Positions 1-12,484 are shown, counted from the stretch's first letter. The stretch: 64,000 nt of DNA from Calycina herbarum (GCA_001414485.1 LLEY01000190.1:48395-112394); one strand, 5' to 3'. Notes: generated from the letters alone by a model not told the origin. Program-made: numbers and translations.

Positions 1-596
1 GAGTGTCGGCTATTGTATTATCGGAAAGGAAAGAGGAGAAGGTAGGGAGAGGTTGTAAAAAAGGTTGTATAGGCCGTTATAGGCGTGTCTTTCGAGGAGG
101 TGAGTCGTTACGGACGCAGAGATGCTCGAGGGATCCGTTTATAGGAAGAGGATGCTGTTACGGGCAGAAGGGGCAGGCTGTTACAGGCGTGCTTGTCGAG
201 GAGATAAGTCGTTACGGACGTAGAGATGCTCGAGGGATGGTCGTAGTTACACTGTTACGAGTGTAAGATCTTCTAGCCGTTACGAGCGTAGAATCCGGTC
301 GATATTATAGTCCTTCGTAGGGAGTTGGGTTGTTTAAGCTTTATATAATGTTACGATCTATAACTGAAGGCAAAGGTATAAGAGTATATGTGTGTATATT
401 CGAGAATTTAAAGCTACAGTTCTAAGAACGAGGGAATGCGGAATATATACCCTACGAAAAAGGGGTATTCCTACTAACTGTAAAGAGCCTTTAATCTCGT
501 TATAAATCCGTCCAAGCGTTGCGGCTCTGACGGTCACGTGTAGGACTGAGAATCACGTGTTACGGACCAGCGCCGTAACAAAATCTACTTTAAACA
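1..596. repeat. Tandemly duplicated, RIP-like non-coding repeat
   Basis: This stretch contains two diverged copies of a segment of about 60 bp, at roughly 82-137 and 186-241, offset by 104 bp. Both contain the core GTCGTTACGGACG followed by GAGATGCTCGAGGGAT. The copies differ partly by C/T and G/A changes (for example GACGCAG versus GACGTAG), the type of change expected from RIP. Further TTACGAGCGTAGA-like units occur up to about 290. The open frame at 3-266 is a by-product of the repeat and resembles no protein I know. The rest of the segment, up to the ankyrin ORF, shows no gene. Confidence 0.5.
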
Positions 597-854
597 ATGC
601 CTCCTATAAATGAAACTTTTGACAGTCAGCGAAGATTATATATTGCTACAAGGGAGGGAGATATCGAGCGTATAAGTCGCTTGCTCGAAGCCGGTGAAAA
701 TGTTAATAAAGCAAATATAGATGGAGATACGCCTTTGTATTTGGCGGTTTGGAAACAGTCGAAACCGGCAATAAGGCTCCTAGTCCTTAACGGTGCAAGT
801 ACAACGAAACACGACGCCAGGGGAAAGTCGCCATTAGAAAAGGCAGAGCAATAG
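597..854 (+). CDS. Short ankyrin-repeat protein or gene fragment
   Basis: This 85-residue frame starts at an ATG and carries about two ankyrin units. The first is recognisable by its GDIERISRLLEAGENVN core, the second by DGDTPLYLAVW followed by AIRLLVLNGA. Ankyrin repeats are protein-protein interaction modules, and nothing here shows the partner. It is very short for an ankyrin protein, and further ankyrin units follow downstream (1021-1360) but are broken by stop codons. It is therefore most likely the surviving 5' part of a decayed multi-repeat ankyrin gene. A separate intact small protein cannot be excluded. Confidence 0.5.
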   Translation: MPPINETFDSQRRLYIATREGDIERISRLLEAGENVNKANIDGDTPLYLAVWKQSKPAIRLLVLNGASTTKHDARGKSPLEKAEQ

Positions 855-1014
855 GGTGGTGAAGAACTTGGCGCATTTTTGAAGAAAGTGTAGTAAGATT
901 ATCTTATACTTTAATCGGATTTAACAAAATATATACTAACTAGAGACTAGACCAAATTCAACAACACCTTAGAATACAGGTGTCTCATCAACATTTATCT
1001 GCCAGAAGGACGAA

Positions 1015-1365
1015 CTCTACTACAAGTAGCAGCGTAATCAGATTTGGCCGATGCTATTCGAGTACTCTGCGACCGCGGTGTAGATATTGAAGCAAAAGGG
1101 GAGGATGGTCAAACAGCTCTTTATATAGCAGCACAGTCAGGCTTAGTCGACGCTATTCAAGCGCTCTGCGACCGCGGTGTAGATATTAAAACAAAAGGGA
1201 AGGATGGTTAAACAGCTCTTCATATAGCAGCACAGTCAGGCTCGGTCGACGCTATTCAAGCGCTCTGCGACCGCGGTGCAGATATTGAAGCAAAAGGGGA
1301 GGATGGTCAAACAGCTCTATATATGGCAATACAGTCAGGCTCTCGCTTTGGTTAAGCCATGTTGT
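1015..1365 (+). pseudogene. Decayed tandem ankyrin repeats (99-bp units)
   Basis: At least three near-identical 99-bp units (33 codons, the ankyrin period) are visible. The shared core GACCGCGGTG lies at 1071, 1170 and 1269. Each unit encodes an ankyrin-like unit with the cores AIQALCDRG and EDGQTALYIA. Two stops interrupt the frame. In the second unit a GGTCAAACA codon context has become GGTTAAACA (CAA to TAA near 1210). In the first, the expected GCACAG has become GCGTAA near 1035. Both stops arise by C-to-T or G-to-A change, the RIP signature. With the ORF at 597-854 this looks like one ankyrin gene inactivated after its repeats were recognised as duplications. Confidence 0.7.
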
Positions 1366-2508
1366 TACTGATACAGCACGAGCCTAGAGGATGTTAGGCT
1401 CAATGATCGTATGGCCCTAGGAGACTCTGGGGCGTATTTCTTATGTTTTATATTTCATAAGTCAATCAAGGGCAGTTGTGTCAGTAATATACTGGCAGTA
1501 AAATACTATAGTATTTTTATTACTTTTTATCAGTGTAGGCTGTAAAAACATACAAATCCTGTCTCTCCTTCCCTGCTTCATTAGCCCTGCTAATGGAAAT
1601 CGCACAGTAAGGTTTATGCTTTGCATTTTTCTTTAGCCGTATATCAGGAGCATAACGCGGGGCATAATGTGCTAGTCGGAGCTTCTTCCCTTCTTAAATC
1701 GTTCTAAGTATTGCTTTAACCATCGAATCCTTGTATTAGCGTTCTCCCTTATTAGTGCCCACGCGTCCAGCTTCCTTAGATACATAATCACGTATGTCTT
1801 GTGCAAGTATTCACCACAACCCCCTTCTTAAACATGTACTTAGTATGGCTTCAATTATCTGCTAGAGGGAAACCCCCAGCCGTGCTACTATAGTCTCAGA
1901 CCTACACAGCACGTTAAAAGGAATAATAATAATAATAATAATAATATAAGAGGTTACAAATTTGGGTGCGGCCCCTGCGCCATTAATTCCTGCACCTTGT
2001 GTGAAATGGTGGTTCTATTACTAAGCATTGTCTGAATTGTTAGACAATTAATTGAAATATTCTAAACTTAAAATACTTTATAAATAAACCTTAAATCGAA
2101 AATCCGAACTACTAATCTAGACTTAATCGCTGCCTGTATCGATTGTAGAAATAATAGCGTCTCCTTTAAGAACCTAGTGAAGTCTGGAGTCCCAAATTGT
2201 TCTAGCTGTTAATGCCAAGACTATATGCTACATAGACTATGTTTAGTGAGGTACTGGGACGAGGGGAAGATTGATAATAAGCAACCGCCAACTTGCTTAT
2301 ACTGCTCGATGGAGTGGAATATTAAGAGAGGGGCTGCGTTGTATTTCGTAAATGATATTGAAGAATGGTTCTAGTAGTGTAAAAGGGTTAGGACTGAGTA
2401 ATAGCTAGAATGGTGTTATAGAAAGCTGTTGTTTCTTTACTAGGTAGTTCAATTTATATTCCAAGTTTACAGTTCTTCTATCCTTAAACCTACATGCCTA
2501 AAGTGACC
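1366..2508. other. Gene-free AT-rich stretch with AAT microsatellite
   Basis: No supported gene. The stretch contains a perfect (AAT)n microsatellite at about 1921-1944. The sequence is rich in TTA/TAA triplets and has no open frame of note, in keeping with decayed repeat DNA between the ankyrin remnant and the transposase pseudogene. Confidence 0.5.
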
Positions 2509-3444
2509 CTAGGCACTCTCTTCCCGCTCTCCAACTACTTTAATACACCAATTCAAGAAATGATCAAAGCCCTGCGTTGGGTTGGCTTCGTAGACTTGCC
2601 AGTTCCGTTTGATGAATGCTTTCAATTCTGTAAAGAACTCTTCAATCGGATTAAGATCTAGAGAGTATAGTAGTAAATAAACAAGTTTAACCCTAGCATC
2701 AGCACACATCTCTGTAATTCGATCTATATGATAGAAAGATGTATTATCTATTACAAGCACTGATTTTGGCTCTGGCCACCTACCACAAAAGGGCAGCAGC
2801 TGCTTAATAAAATCCTTAAACACTTCGCTGTCTGTGGTTCCCTGGAAGATACGACTAAAAATTACCCCATCTACTGTATAGGCTGGCAGTATTTGGTATC
2901 GCTGCTTACGCTGAAAGCGAGTAATTTGGACAGGAGTTGTCCTAATAGGAGACTAGCCAGTCCTCTGGAAACCGATACGTTTATCGTAGCCGGACTTATC
3001 TTTAAAGACAAAGTGCTTAGGTAAGAGACTTGAAATTTGGTATAGATAGTGGTTATGTAGATCCGCATTCCGCCTATTTGTAATGCGACGAATTTGCTTC
3101 TTAGTCCAGCCCCTTGAACGTAGCGCTCTTCTAATGCTGGAAACTGTTATAAGAACATCGAACTCGTCTAAGAGGAAGAGTACCATTTCAGACTGATATA
3201 GCCCAGGCTTTTCTAGAAAGTACTCACAAAGGGCGTCTAGCATAGGAGATGTAATGCTACGCTGTCGCCCTCCGCTGTTTTAGGGGGCTTGAGAGGCGCT
3301 ATAATATCGAACGTTTGAGCGTATCCTTCGTACGCCGCGAGTCCTACAGTTAGCTGCTATTGCGATCTCCGAATAAGTAAACAATCCACTTGAAAGCATG
3401 TCAGTAACTAGAGTAACCTGCGACTTTGCAAGACGTGGCGCCAT
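2509..3444 (-). pseudogene. Tc1/mariner-type DDE transposase pseudogene
   Basis: Read from the ATG at 3444, a single frame of 312 codons spans the whole element but is cut by two in-frame stops, TAA at 3280-3282 and TAG at 2953-2955. The N-terminal part (MAPRLAKSQ...) is a helix-turn-helix region, followed by a second DNA-binding stretch (EFDVLITVSSIRRALRSRGW). The DDE catalytic core follows. The first Asp lies in KDKSGYDKR, the second in VLVIDNTSF, and the acidic pair in LDLNPIEEFF. This layout matches the DDE_3 superfamily of fungal Tc1/mariner elements. The catalytic acids survive but the stops make it non-functional. The first stop falls in a Pro-rich hinge, the second just after the RIGFQRTG motif. 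I could not identify terminal inverted repeats. Confidence 0.88.
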
Positions 3445-4367
3445 GTCTACGTGCTGACCACTATTAAGGAAAGATGGTAACGTTTGCTAAAGGTCAGCAA
3501 ACAAACCTTCGAGAATAACAACGCGGACTTGCAGGCCATAATAGTGGCATGGAGAGGCTAACCATATTAGGCCTGGTGCTTAAGCGAGGTGTGGCTTGCA
3601 TAAACGTGTAGAGAGTATGAAAGGAGGACACCGTATTCGAAGTCGACTGTAAGGGCATGCGTTGTCCAATGTCTTGAGAGTCATTGACTGGTTGTTCCGC
3701 GCTTCCGGCGGCAGCCGATGTTTTGATCCGATGTTGCGCCGGCAAATCAGCTCAGCTACTGTAGGTACCCTGGTCTATAGTACAGTGAAGCAGAAAAAAT
3801 ATGAACTGATTACTGGCAATTCTCTTTCAACAACAGCTGTTTTCTCGCTCTCAATTGTCCCGTTCGTGATTCATCTGAGTGTTGTTGAGCTTTAGAAATC
3901 GGTTCCGTTTGCCCAAAGGCACTTAATGTTCCGCCATTGTTAAAGACCGGACCAATCACAGCCTCCTAACCGGTTCGTAATACCTCACCTGCAATGGCTG
4001 TGCTGGTACGCTAAAGCAGCCTGGAAGCCATCAAGGTGCTTTTGCCCGCTGCTTGCGGGCGAAAATGATGGAGCAAAGACTATTCAGACGTATTGTCGTC
4101 ACCTTTCCTACCTCCTTCCTAATCCACCACCTACACTTCTTAAACTCTCCTCCAGCTGCCCTCCTGGTCTCCTCTCTCTCCTCTTCCGCAACACAACCAC
4201 ATTCAAACTTGCTACTCGCTACTCGCTACTTCGCATAACAACCCCTCCTCTTTATTCTATGCGACCTTGGAAACCCGAACCACAATCAGCATCCTCAATT
4301 TACAAACCAAGTCTGCAGAAGCAGACGCGCATCTGCAGCAGTAGCCGGCGAAAGCTTCTGCCACGCA
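3445..4367. other. Intergenic region upstream of the zinc transporter
   Basis: Short open frames here (for example 3662-3895) resemble nothing known to me. The part from about 4080 to 4260 is C/T-rich, with a small GCTACTC direct repeat near 4210-4230, as expected for a promoter and 5' leader of the zinc transporter. Confidence 0.4.
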
Positions 4368-5973
4368 ATGCAAACAATGGGACTCAAAATCGACAATGAC
4401 GTTCGAGGGTGGATTATGTGTCTCGTTAGTGGCGTTGGTAAGGTGTGAAGCTCTATTCCAAAGAAACATGTCTTAACCTTTTGTGTCAGCTTGTGTTATC
4501 GGGGCAAGCATCATATGCGTCGATCTCATAATCCAGCGCTTTCCAGGCCGAAAGGACTTCCGGATACAAGACAGTAACATCTTTCTGGCCTCGTCATTGA
4601 GCTTGAGTTTTGGGGTTATGGTAGGCCTTTCATCCTTCCACCAAGACTACGCATGCTAACTTCTGGCTCCATAGTTGTTCTCATCACTTTATGGCATTCT
4701 ACCTTCCTCGAAAAAATATCTCGAACGAAGCGGATTAGAATCAAAGGCGGCGTCATGGATACTTCTCGCATTTTTCATGGGAGGATTTGTTGGCATACAG
4801 ATTATCTCGAGAATTGTTCACCAATACATGCCCTCACATGTGGTAGACTGCGATCACAGCCACGGGGACGACCCTCACTCGGATCACCAGGCCAGAAGGG
4901 ACTCACACGCTGGTCATGGAGAACATTTGCACAACCACGATCACCACCATGAACACGATCACAACCATAACCATAATCATAACCACAAGGCAATTGGCGA
5001 GAACGGACAGGCGACGGAATCAACCCCCCTTTTGGTTTCAGAACAAGACTCAAACAGCCTCATACCCCAAATTCCATCTATCAATGGTAGATTTGATAGC
5101 GCAGGAACTCGAAACAGCAGCACTGCCACTGGTAGAAGACCTTCGACCTTTGATCGAGTCGGTTCCTTTGTCATGGACAGAAAGGCAAATTGCGACGAGA
5201 CCGGTCCTTGTCTTGGATACTCGGATCCTTGTGGTAACGGATGTTTTAGTTTCCTGTCTTCTCTGAAAAACAAAAAATTGGCTCGACGCGCTACGGTCCT
5301 AGCACCTCCGGTATTTGATGAAGACGGCAATGAAATTCGTGGTGACCACTCAAGAGCAACAACCAGAACAGCATCTGTCAATGGATCTCGTGCTCACTCC
5401 CGTGTGCGTAGAGAGGAAGACTGCCAATCGGTTGACGCCAGCAGAAGCGATGATTTGGAAGCCCAAGAAGCACAGCATCATCACCATGTCCCCGAGAACG
5501 AGTTTATGACTATCGGCTTTCAAACATCTATCGCTATTGCACTCCATAAACTACCAGAAGGATTTATCACTTACGCGACAAACCACGCCAGTCCTGCGCT
5601 TGGAACATCCGTCTTCATGGCTCTTTTCATTCACAATATCTCTGAAGGTTTCATCTTGGCTCTTCCACTCTATCTTGCTACTCAATCTCGCCTTCGCGCT
5701 ATGCTAGTGGCTTCGCTCCTAGGTGGAATTAGTCAGCCTCTTGGTGCTGCCTTTGCAGCTGCCTGGTTCAAAGTTGCGGGGAATAGTGGACATACACCAG
5801 GAGAAAGATTGTACGGATGCATGTTTGCAGTCACAGCTGGCATCATGACAAGTGTTGCACTGATGCTCTTTGTCGAAGGTTTGAGCTTGAGCCATAATCG
5901 CAATTGGTGTATTGCCTTTGGATTCTTAGGCATGGCGATCATGGGCGCAAGTAATACATTGACTGCTGCTTAA
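4368..5973 (+). CDS. ZRT3: ZIP-family zinc transporter, Zrt3-like
   Basis: Predicted zinc transporter of the ZIP family, resembling yeast vacuolar Zrt3, which releases stored zinc to the cytosol. Three exons (4368-4437, 4490-4620, 4675-5973) give 499 residues. The introns are 52 and 54 nt, and phases agree. Exons 1-2 supply helix 1 (GWIMCLVSGVACVIGASI) and most of helix 2. Eight membrane segments are visible. A long loop after helix 3 contains a His-rich tract (HNHNHNHNH), a probable metal sensor. The ZIP signatures HKLPEG and HNISEG lie in the fourth and fifth segments and carry the metal-coordinating His and Glu. The start is either 4368 or the in-frame ATG at 4377, which has the better context (ACAATGG). 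Vacuolar location is inferred from the family. Confidence 0.9.
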
Positions 5974-8068
5974 AGGTGGGATATTGATATTGATTATCAA
6001 CCTCTTTTTCGTCGCCGGATTTGGCTAGGGGCCATTGAAATTCACGAGAACAAGGCATAACGATAGAACAGACATCAGCGTTTGGAGTTAAGATTGTTTA
6101 TACCATGGATACCTTACGTAGGGGCTGGGGGGTTATTCTTTTTTCTTCCTGTTTGTATATGGGTACTCGGCAGCATTGGGAGGCTTTAATTCATTGATTC
6201 GTCAGGCTAGCATAGAGAGGCGTTGGGGACCTATTCTGTTTTAGAATAACCAGATCGTTGTGGCAAAAGCACTCGAATGATCACAAGACAAAACCAGCAG
6301 TATCGAAAACCAGTAAATTCAAATTGTTTATCCCCTGCGAAGTTTCTTACTTTTGAGCTCTGCTCCTCTAGTGACTGTAGCTTGATGAATTTTGATCCAT
6401 TTTCATTTGAGATAACACGTCTTATTACAGTCTCACAGTGGTAATAGAAAACGGCAGCAAATAGCTCTCGTTGTGGTACGCGTTCATAGTACAACTCCTT
6501 ACCCCAAACACCCAAGCTAGGACTATCGAACGTGTCCAAAACATCAAGTTTAACATTCACAATAAATTTCGCTAGAAAATTGGAAATACAACTAGGTAAG
6601 CAGATACGAAAAACCAGGGTATTTACTGCCGCGCGTGCTGTCCTCGCGATCCGGGCTCGGCGGGTTAGTTTCAAGCGAGGTATCTCGTTTCTTGAAGCCA
6701 GTTAGCTTTTAGCGAGATAGGAGAGAGGCGATCTTTACGGAGGTCTCCGAGCGGATGAATCCGTGAGGGTTTGACTCACTGTCCAGTGAAGTTAAATTCG
6801 CAGGCGAAGATGACGACGATTCGATTAATTTGAAGAGTAAACACAAAATCCAAGGCGAATCTGTAACAACCAACTTACCTTCCCATCACTTCATATTTTC
6901 CAAGCAGGAGTTACCAGTTTATTTTCAAACTACTAGGAGAAATGAAATAAGCTAAATAGACTTATTATGATATTTTAAAGAAAAGATAAAAGGTATTTTG
7001 ATCTCCAATATCTTCGCCTAAATCTTAACTTTTCATCTCATTTCTCGAAGCTTTTAGTATAATATCGAGAAGATAAAAGAAAAATTGTTCTCTATTAACG
7101 TATATCTAAGCTATATCTATTGATTGATATTTCCCCAGCTCTTTAGAAAAGTCAAGTCAAGACAATAGAGCGGAGATATTTCTAGTGGAAAATGGAAATC
7201 AGTCAGTGTGACTCTCGGACTTTGAAAAAAAAGAATAGAAAGGGATAAAGAGTACCAGGGGTCGCAAAAATTCGCAACTGCACTTTGATACTTAAACACT
7301 TGCGCTACTCTTTTAACCCTTGTGGGTGGGGGAATGGAATCTAACTATTCGAGCCTTTTTTAGGGTTGAGCAAGCAAAGTAGAGAGGTCGTCTAGTCTCG
7401 ACAAGTTACAAACTCCTCCATCCCCGTAGAAGGGGCGAGAGAGAAGAGAAACCAGGAGAGTAAGGGCATACCAAGATAGAGGAACGAGTAATAAAAGAAA
7501 ACCATGATCAAGTTCACTCGCCACAAAAATCAACATATCAAAGATCAATGAAGTCGAATTCCCATCTCATCTTAATCCCATGCATCACGAATTATGCTAA
7601 TGTCCTGTTCCTAGCCTACCCTTCCCTTACCCTCAGAAGCCCGCCCGCCTAATTCCTTTGGTACAAAACAACCCCCTATCTTATCTTAAACCTAGCTTAA
7701 GCATCAAAGAGCAGCTAGTCGGGTTCGAACCCAAAAGGTTTCTGCTTACGCTCATGTTCTTTTCCCATGTCTATCCCATCCCAGCCATATACAACACAAA
7801 AAAAAGCCCAAGTTTTCGACCCTTGTAAAAAAGGGTGTAAAGAGAAAGAAAAAAAGCTCAGCTGCTTGAGCTATTGTTCTAATATACACAATGTAAAAAA
7901 ATCAAGGAATCCCCAAGAAAGAAAGGAAGAAAAGCTTTTGGTGGTAATGCAGGAATGACTCCAAGCCCAGAGCCACCTGACATGCGATATAAGGAGCGTC
8001 GCTAAAGTGGCAAATAAAAGCAGAAGAAAACAAAGTGTAGTTCAAAATGAAAAATGTGTGGTGGTGCC
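5974..8068. other. Intergenic, partly AT-rich; no supported gene
   Basis: About 2.1 kb between the convergent zinc transporter and SEC7 genes. A 147-codon frame at 6231-6674 (minus) has no ATG at its head and no recognisable domain. Between 6900 and 7130 the sequence becomes very AT-rich. Poly-purine tracts near 7800-7960 lie just downstream of the SEC7 gene and may be its 3' UTR. No RNA gene was recognised. Confidence 0.4.
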
Positions 8069-11000
8069 TCAAGCACTGATTACCGTGTGGACTGGTGGTG
8101 TATGTAACCGCTCACTCCCACCATCGGTCTCGCTCCTTCCTCCAGGTTCGAGATTAGCGTGGTGTCTTTCGAAAAACTCATCCTGGGCGGCGGGAGACCT
8201 GGATCTTTCGGGAGTATAGAAGACCGCTTGTTGTCGGCTAGTAGGCCTGCTAAAATAGCCGTCTTCATCTTCGTCCTCAACAGGTGGTAAAGGAGTACGT
8301 CTGCCATCCGAGAAACTCACGGCAGCCTCACTGTCCTCGCCATCAGAAGTAACAATGGTAGGGATACCAGTACCATGCTGGAGTCGCTGACGAAGTTCTC
8401 TAAAACTTCTCGCGGCGGCCGTGTCTGTGCTTGCAGCAGAGTCGTGGCGGTGGTGGAATTCGATTGGCTCCGCGAGCATGGATCGAAAATCGTCATTAAT
8501 AGCAGTCGAAGAGGAAGGACCAAGCTCATCCTTGTTCGATTGTTTTCGTAATCTCAATCGCTCTTCTGGGGACATACTTTGAAGCTCCGACCCGAATGTG
8601 ATGACAGAAGCTTTTTTGCCATGAACTACGAAGCTACCAGTTCCACGGGACAGAACATCATCTCTGCTGCCTTCCTCAGACATGCCAACGCTTGATGAGG
8701 AATCTTTGCCCTTCTTGCTTCGATGATGAGTAGGAACGTGAGCTTCTCTAAGGGTCCGATGTAGACTTCTGCGTATTTTTCCTTTATCGACTTTCTCCTT
8801 CTCCGAGTTCGGGGTTTGGTCCTTACTTTCCTCGACATCAGGAATGATCGAACGCTTTCTGGCGGGACTTTTCTCCGCATCCACCAGGCCGGCTTGCTCC
8901 AAAACTGCTTGCTCTGCAGCGTCGACTTGAGGCGTCTTGGGACGATCTTCGGCAGTGAGTGGAGACTTTAAATCGGCCTTTGATGGTGTGGGGACCAAGC
9001 TTGGGGTTGAGGGCACAGAATTGCTCGTAATCGATGCCTTACGACCCCCTTGACGGGATTCGAAATTGATAGGAGGAAGTTCCCACGAGGCTTGCTGCTT
9101 ATGGAGGCTAGAAGTACTAGCTAGTTCGGGTGGAGTTTGAAAGATATCGTCCATTGGAACGTCATCTTCGGCATGAGGTGTGTGGGGTGGTGGTATCGCA
9201 GTTACAGGTCGATTTGCGGAGTGGGTTGTTGGGGAACGTGGGGTACGTTGAGTTAGGTTGCTGGCCTTTGAGTGCAACCTAGACAATGCTGAACGGTCTG
9301 CGGGTGAAGGTTCTGGAGAGGCTATCTCTGGCTTTGGCACAACGGCCTCTGCTGGATTCTTCTCTTCGTCCAGATCCATCAACAAAATATCTCTGTGACA
9401 TTTCAAGCGCCATATTTCCATCCTTCCCCATTTCAGTTGAGCAGCTATACGCCCTGCGGCAAGTACAACCTGCTCCCGGGTCTTTGGTTGGATCGGGGCT
9501 AGGATTTGGAGATGTCGAGCATTTCTGAGCTGAGCATCAAGCTGTTTCACAGCACTCTCTAGCTTCTCTTCAGATTCCAATATCTTCTGTTGCATGATCT
9601 CTCGACGGGCAGAGAGAATATCTTGCGCCATCTTGTTATCAATCTTGCCGCTAACGATTGTGACTTCTCCCGTCGGGGTTTGTACAGATCTGGTAGAGTC
9701 ATTTTGACTGTCCAAGCGGCGGATACCTCGAGTTCGTTGTCCATCATAATTGCCTCCTACAACACCACGCATGCGTACACCGGAAGTTCTGAATGCAGCA
9801 GCATAATTGAGCTTTGCAAGCCAGTCATTCATATCTTCCTCGTTCTCGGCAAGAAACGTCTCTTCAAATCCTCCATGACGAACAAAAATGAAGGCATTCT
9901 TGTGCTTTTTGTAATCAGAATCAAGGAGAGCCACTGCATCGTCCGTTGACATGAGAGCATCGGGCTTGAATTGGTCGAGTGGGGGCTTGAAGATGACTGG
10001 TATACCATCATGTCCCTGCTTATTGTGTGCCTCATGCTGTTGCATCAAATTCTTGATCCAGTTGGTATTGCGGAAAAAGTAGAGCTGTGCTCCTGTGAGA
10101 ATAGCCCCCCATTCCTGCCACGGTGACCTTGTCTTCTTCTTTTTCGCATCCTTTCGCCAAAGCAGACCAACTTTTGTTATCTTAATATCGACAATTCCAG
10201 GGTGGGCGTCTTCTGGGTTGGTGACTGTTTTGTCAGACATAAAAGCATCAGGTCTCGATCGAGCTGACACAATCTGTAGTACGCCAGTCCTGAAGAAAGT
10301 CTTTTGCAAATCTTGAAGATTCAATTTCGGGGATGTGCCAAGGTAGCTGTAATGTTCTTCGAGATGCATGACTTCCTTGAGGTTAGGTCTCAGTGTTTCC
10401 AACTTGCTATCGATAATGAGAGTGTATGGATCAACAGGCTCCTTGGATGGTCGTTTCGCTGGGTCTGCAGTGGCACGCGGAAACATCTTCTTCTTTTTGG
10501 TTTTGTGTTGTATTATTCGTTCGCCATTAATATCAAGGTCATCCTCGACATGAATAAAAGGCGTGTAAGAAATGTTATCATAAAAGCATTCTAGAATCTC
10601 GTCAAATATACCCTCGCCTTTGGTGTTTTTCAGATAGTCTGGCTTCTGCATTTTGTGCTTGTTATTCTTGTTGAAGACGTCAGTATGCAGAATCAGAAGT
10701 GAAAATGCAATAAAGTAGGCTTGGTCTGGTGAAGCATATATTCCAGGGTTGCATTCGTGATATCGATTAGCAAAGCCCTGTAAGCATCTGTCGATCTGTT
10801 GTGTTTCCTTTGGCAATTCAACTTCCATGAGAAGCTTTCGAATTGCCATATCCATGGGGTCTCCAAAGAATCCGAACCCTCTCATATAGCTTCGTAAAAC
10901 AGCTTGAGAGAATGGGTCGGTGCCTTTTGATAGCACACTAGCTACAACACCTCTACTAACGGCTTCCTCAAGGCGTACTAGATACTTTGCAGGAGTGTCA

Positions 11001-12484
11001 TCATCCAGTCTTTCGGGTAGGATAATTGTAGGTTCTCTTGCAATCTGTATAGAGTTGTTTTTCGACGTGCTTGAGCCAGGTGTAGCTGGACCCGAGTTCC
11101 GTGGGAATGGTGGTTCAGAATTCTGGCGAAGACGGGCGGAAAGGCCAAATAGATCACCGAAGCTCTTTCGACCAGTGGAAGTCGAGGTCCGTCCGGATGC
11201 TGGAAGAGTTGGAGTTGGCAGATTGTCATCACTGGGCATGTTGCGCAGAGAACTTAGTGTAGATGATCTCCCACGCTGCCCAAGCCTATTCCGTGTTGGG
11301 GAAGATATAGAAGATGCTGCCGATTCTTTTCTAAACAGGGATGGAACACCTGTGGCTGCGAATGCCGCGGACGACTTTGCAATTGCACTGTGGGAAGGTG
11401 ATGGGAGTGGAGACGCAAATCCAGCATGGTTTCCAACGTCATCAGTGGAAGATGGGGAGCGCAAAGACTTAACCGCCAGTGATTCATTGCCTGGGAGAAG
11501 AGAAGAGCTAGCAGAAGCTCTAGACAAAGAATGAGATTGTTTCGGGTTGCTAGTCTTCTGAGGAAGATGCGACAAATCAAATAATGGTGCTGGGGTCTTC
11601 TTTCGACGAGGTAGTCGGAAGAATGTAGTGGTGGTATGGACAGTATGAGTGGTTGTAGTGGTGGTTGCATATACACCGTGATCACCGGAACTCCCGTCGG
11701 ATCTCGAGGATTCTGATAGTCGAGTGATTGGTAGAGCCAAAGCCGAATTATTATCGTCCCCGTATGCCGGTGGTGAGCTACCGGCTGTCTGTGTTGAAGG
11801 CCGAGTTGGTTCATCGAAAGTAACTCTACTCTTGCTTCCAGACGCAGCACTTTCCGACATGGTCTTTCTCCGTTCCTTCTTCTCGCTCTTCTCCGTTTTA
11901 AGAGTAGGCCTTAACGGTTCCTCTGGGTAGGTATCCAACGATGACTTTGTTCGACCGGGTAATCGTACTCTCGATTTCTTCTTCGCGGGCTTCGTTGCGT
12001 TCATATCCATGGTGGGGGCAGTGGTGATAATTTCTGGGGCTAAATGAATTCTTGTCAGCTTGATGTCAGATCTGGTGGGGGGTTATGATAACTGACGGTG
12101 TGGGAGAGGAGGAGCGTCGGAGTCCTGAGCAGCGTGAAGTCGAGCTCTGGCTGACAGCTGGGGGTCTGAGGCATGGCGAAATCGTAACATGGAGAAACGA
12201 CGATGTTTCGGGGTCTCATCCTGTACTCCAGGTGAAATTGACCGCTCCAATTGCTCTCGTGCACTTTCCGCAGATAATCGAACCGAAGATGGTTGGGAGG
12301 GGGTGGTTTCCGGTGCTAGGAACTCTGCGGCAGAGGGTCTTCGTGGTATCTGCTCGCTCGCTCTGCCATCAAATACTGGCGAGTTCTCTGCAATGAGCGC
12401 ATCCGGAGAGAGAAAGCTGTGACGTCGGATATTGGCATCGCTCTGAGGCCCGCGGCGACGGAGTAAGCCTGGCATGAGAGGCAT
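8069..12484 (-). CDS. SEC7-PH domain Arf guanine nucleotide exchange factor
   Basis: Predicted exchange factor that loads GTP onto Arf-family GTPases in vesicle traffic. The domain order resembles yeast Yel1 and animal EFA6. Two exons (12097-12484 and 8069-12039) joined across a 57-nt intron give 1452 residues; an in-frame TGA lies just upstream of the chosen ATG. The first ~470 residues are Ser/Pro/Thr-rich and probably disordered. The SEC7 domain covers about 475-630 and contains the catalytic glutamate (about E541) in LPKETQQIDR. A PH domain follows at about 765-900, starting near TKVGLLWRKD, with its terminal Trp in MNDWLAKLNY. A coiled-coil-like segment comes next. The long C-terminus is rich in Ser and charged residues. 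The protein is long for the class but intact. Membrane recruitment through the PH domain is inferred. Confidence 0.92.

Noticed and set aside
3662..3895. 77-codon frame right of the transposase remnant
   Set aside because: No recognisable motif; it lies in a region of decayed repeats.
6231..6674. 147-codon minus-strand open frame
   Set aside because: It lacks an ATG at its head and has no recognisable domain; it is possibly repeat-derived, but not supported as a gene.
7724..7737. tRNA-like T-arm sequence GGGTTCGAACCC
   Set aside because: The word is self-complementary, and neither strand offers a matching D-arm, anticodon arm or acceptor stem around it.
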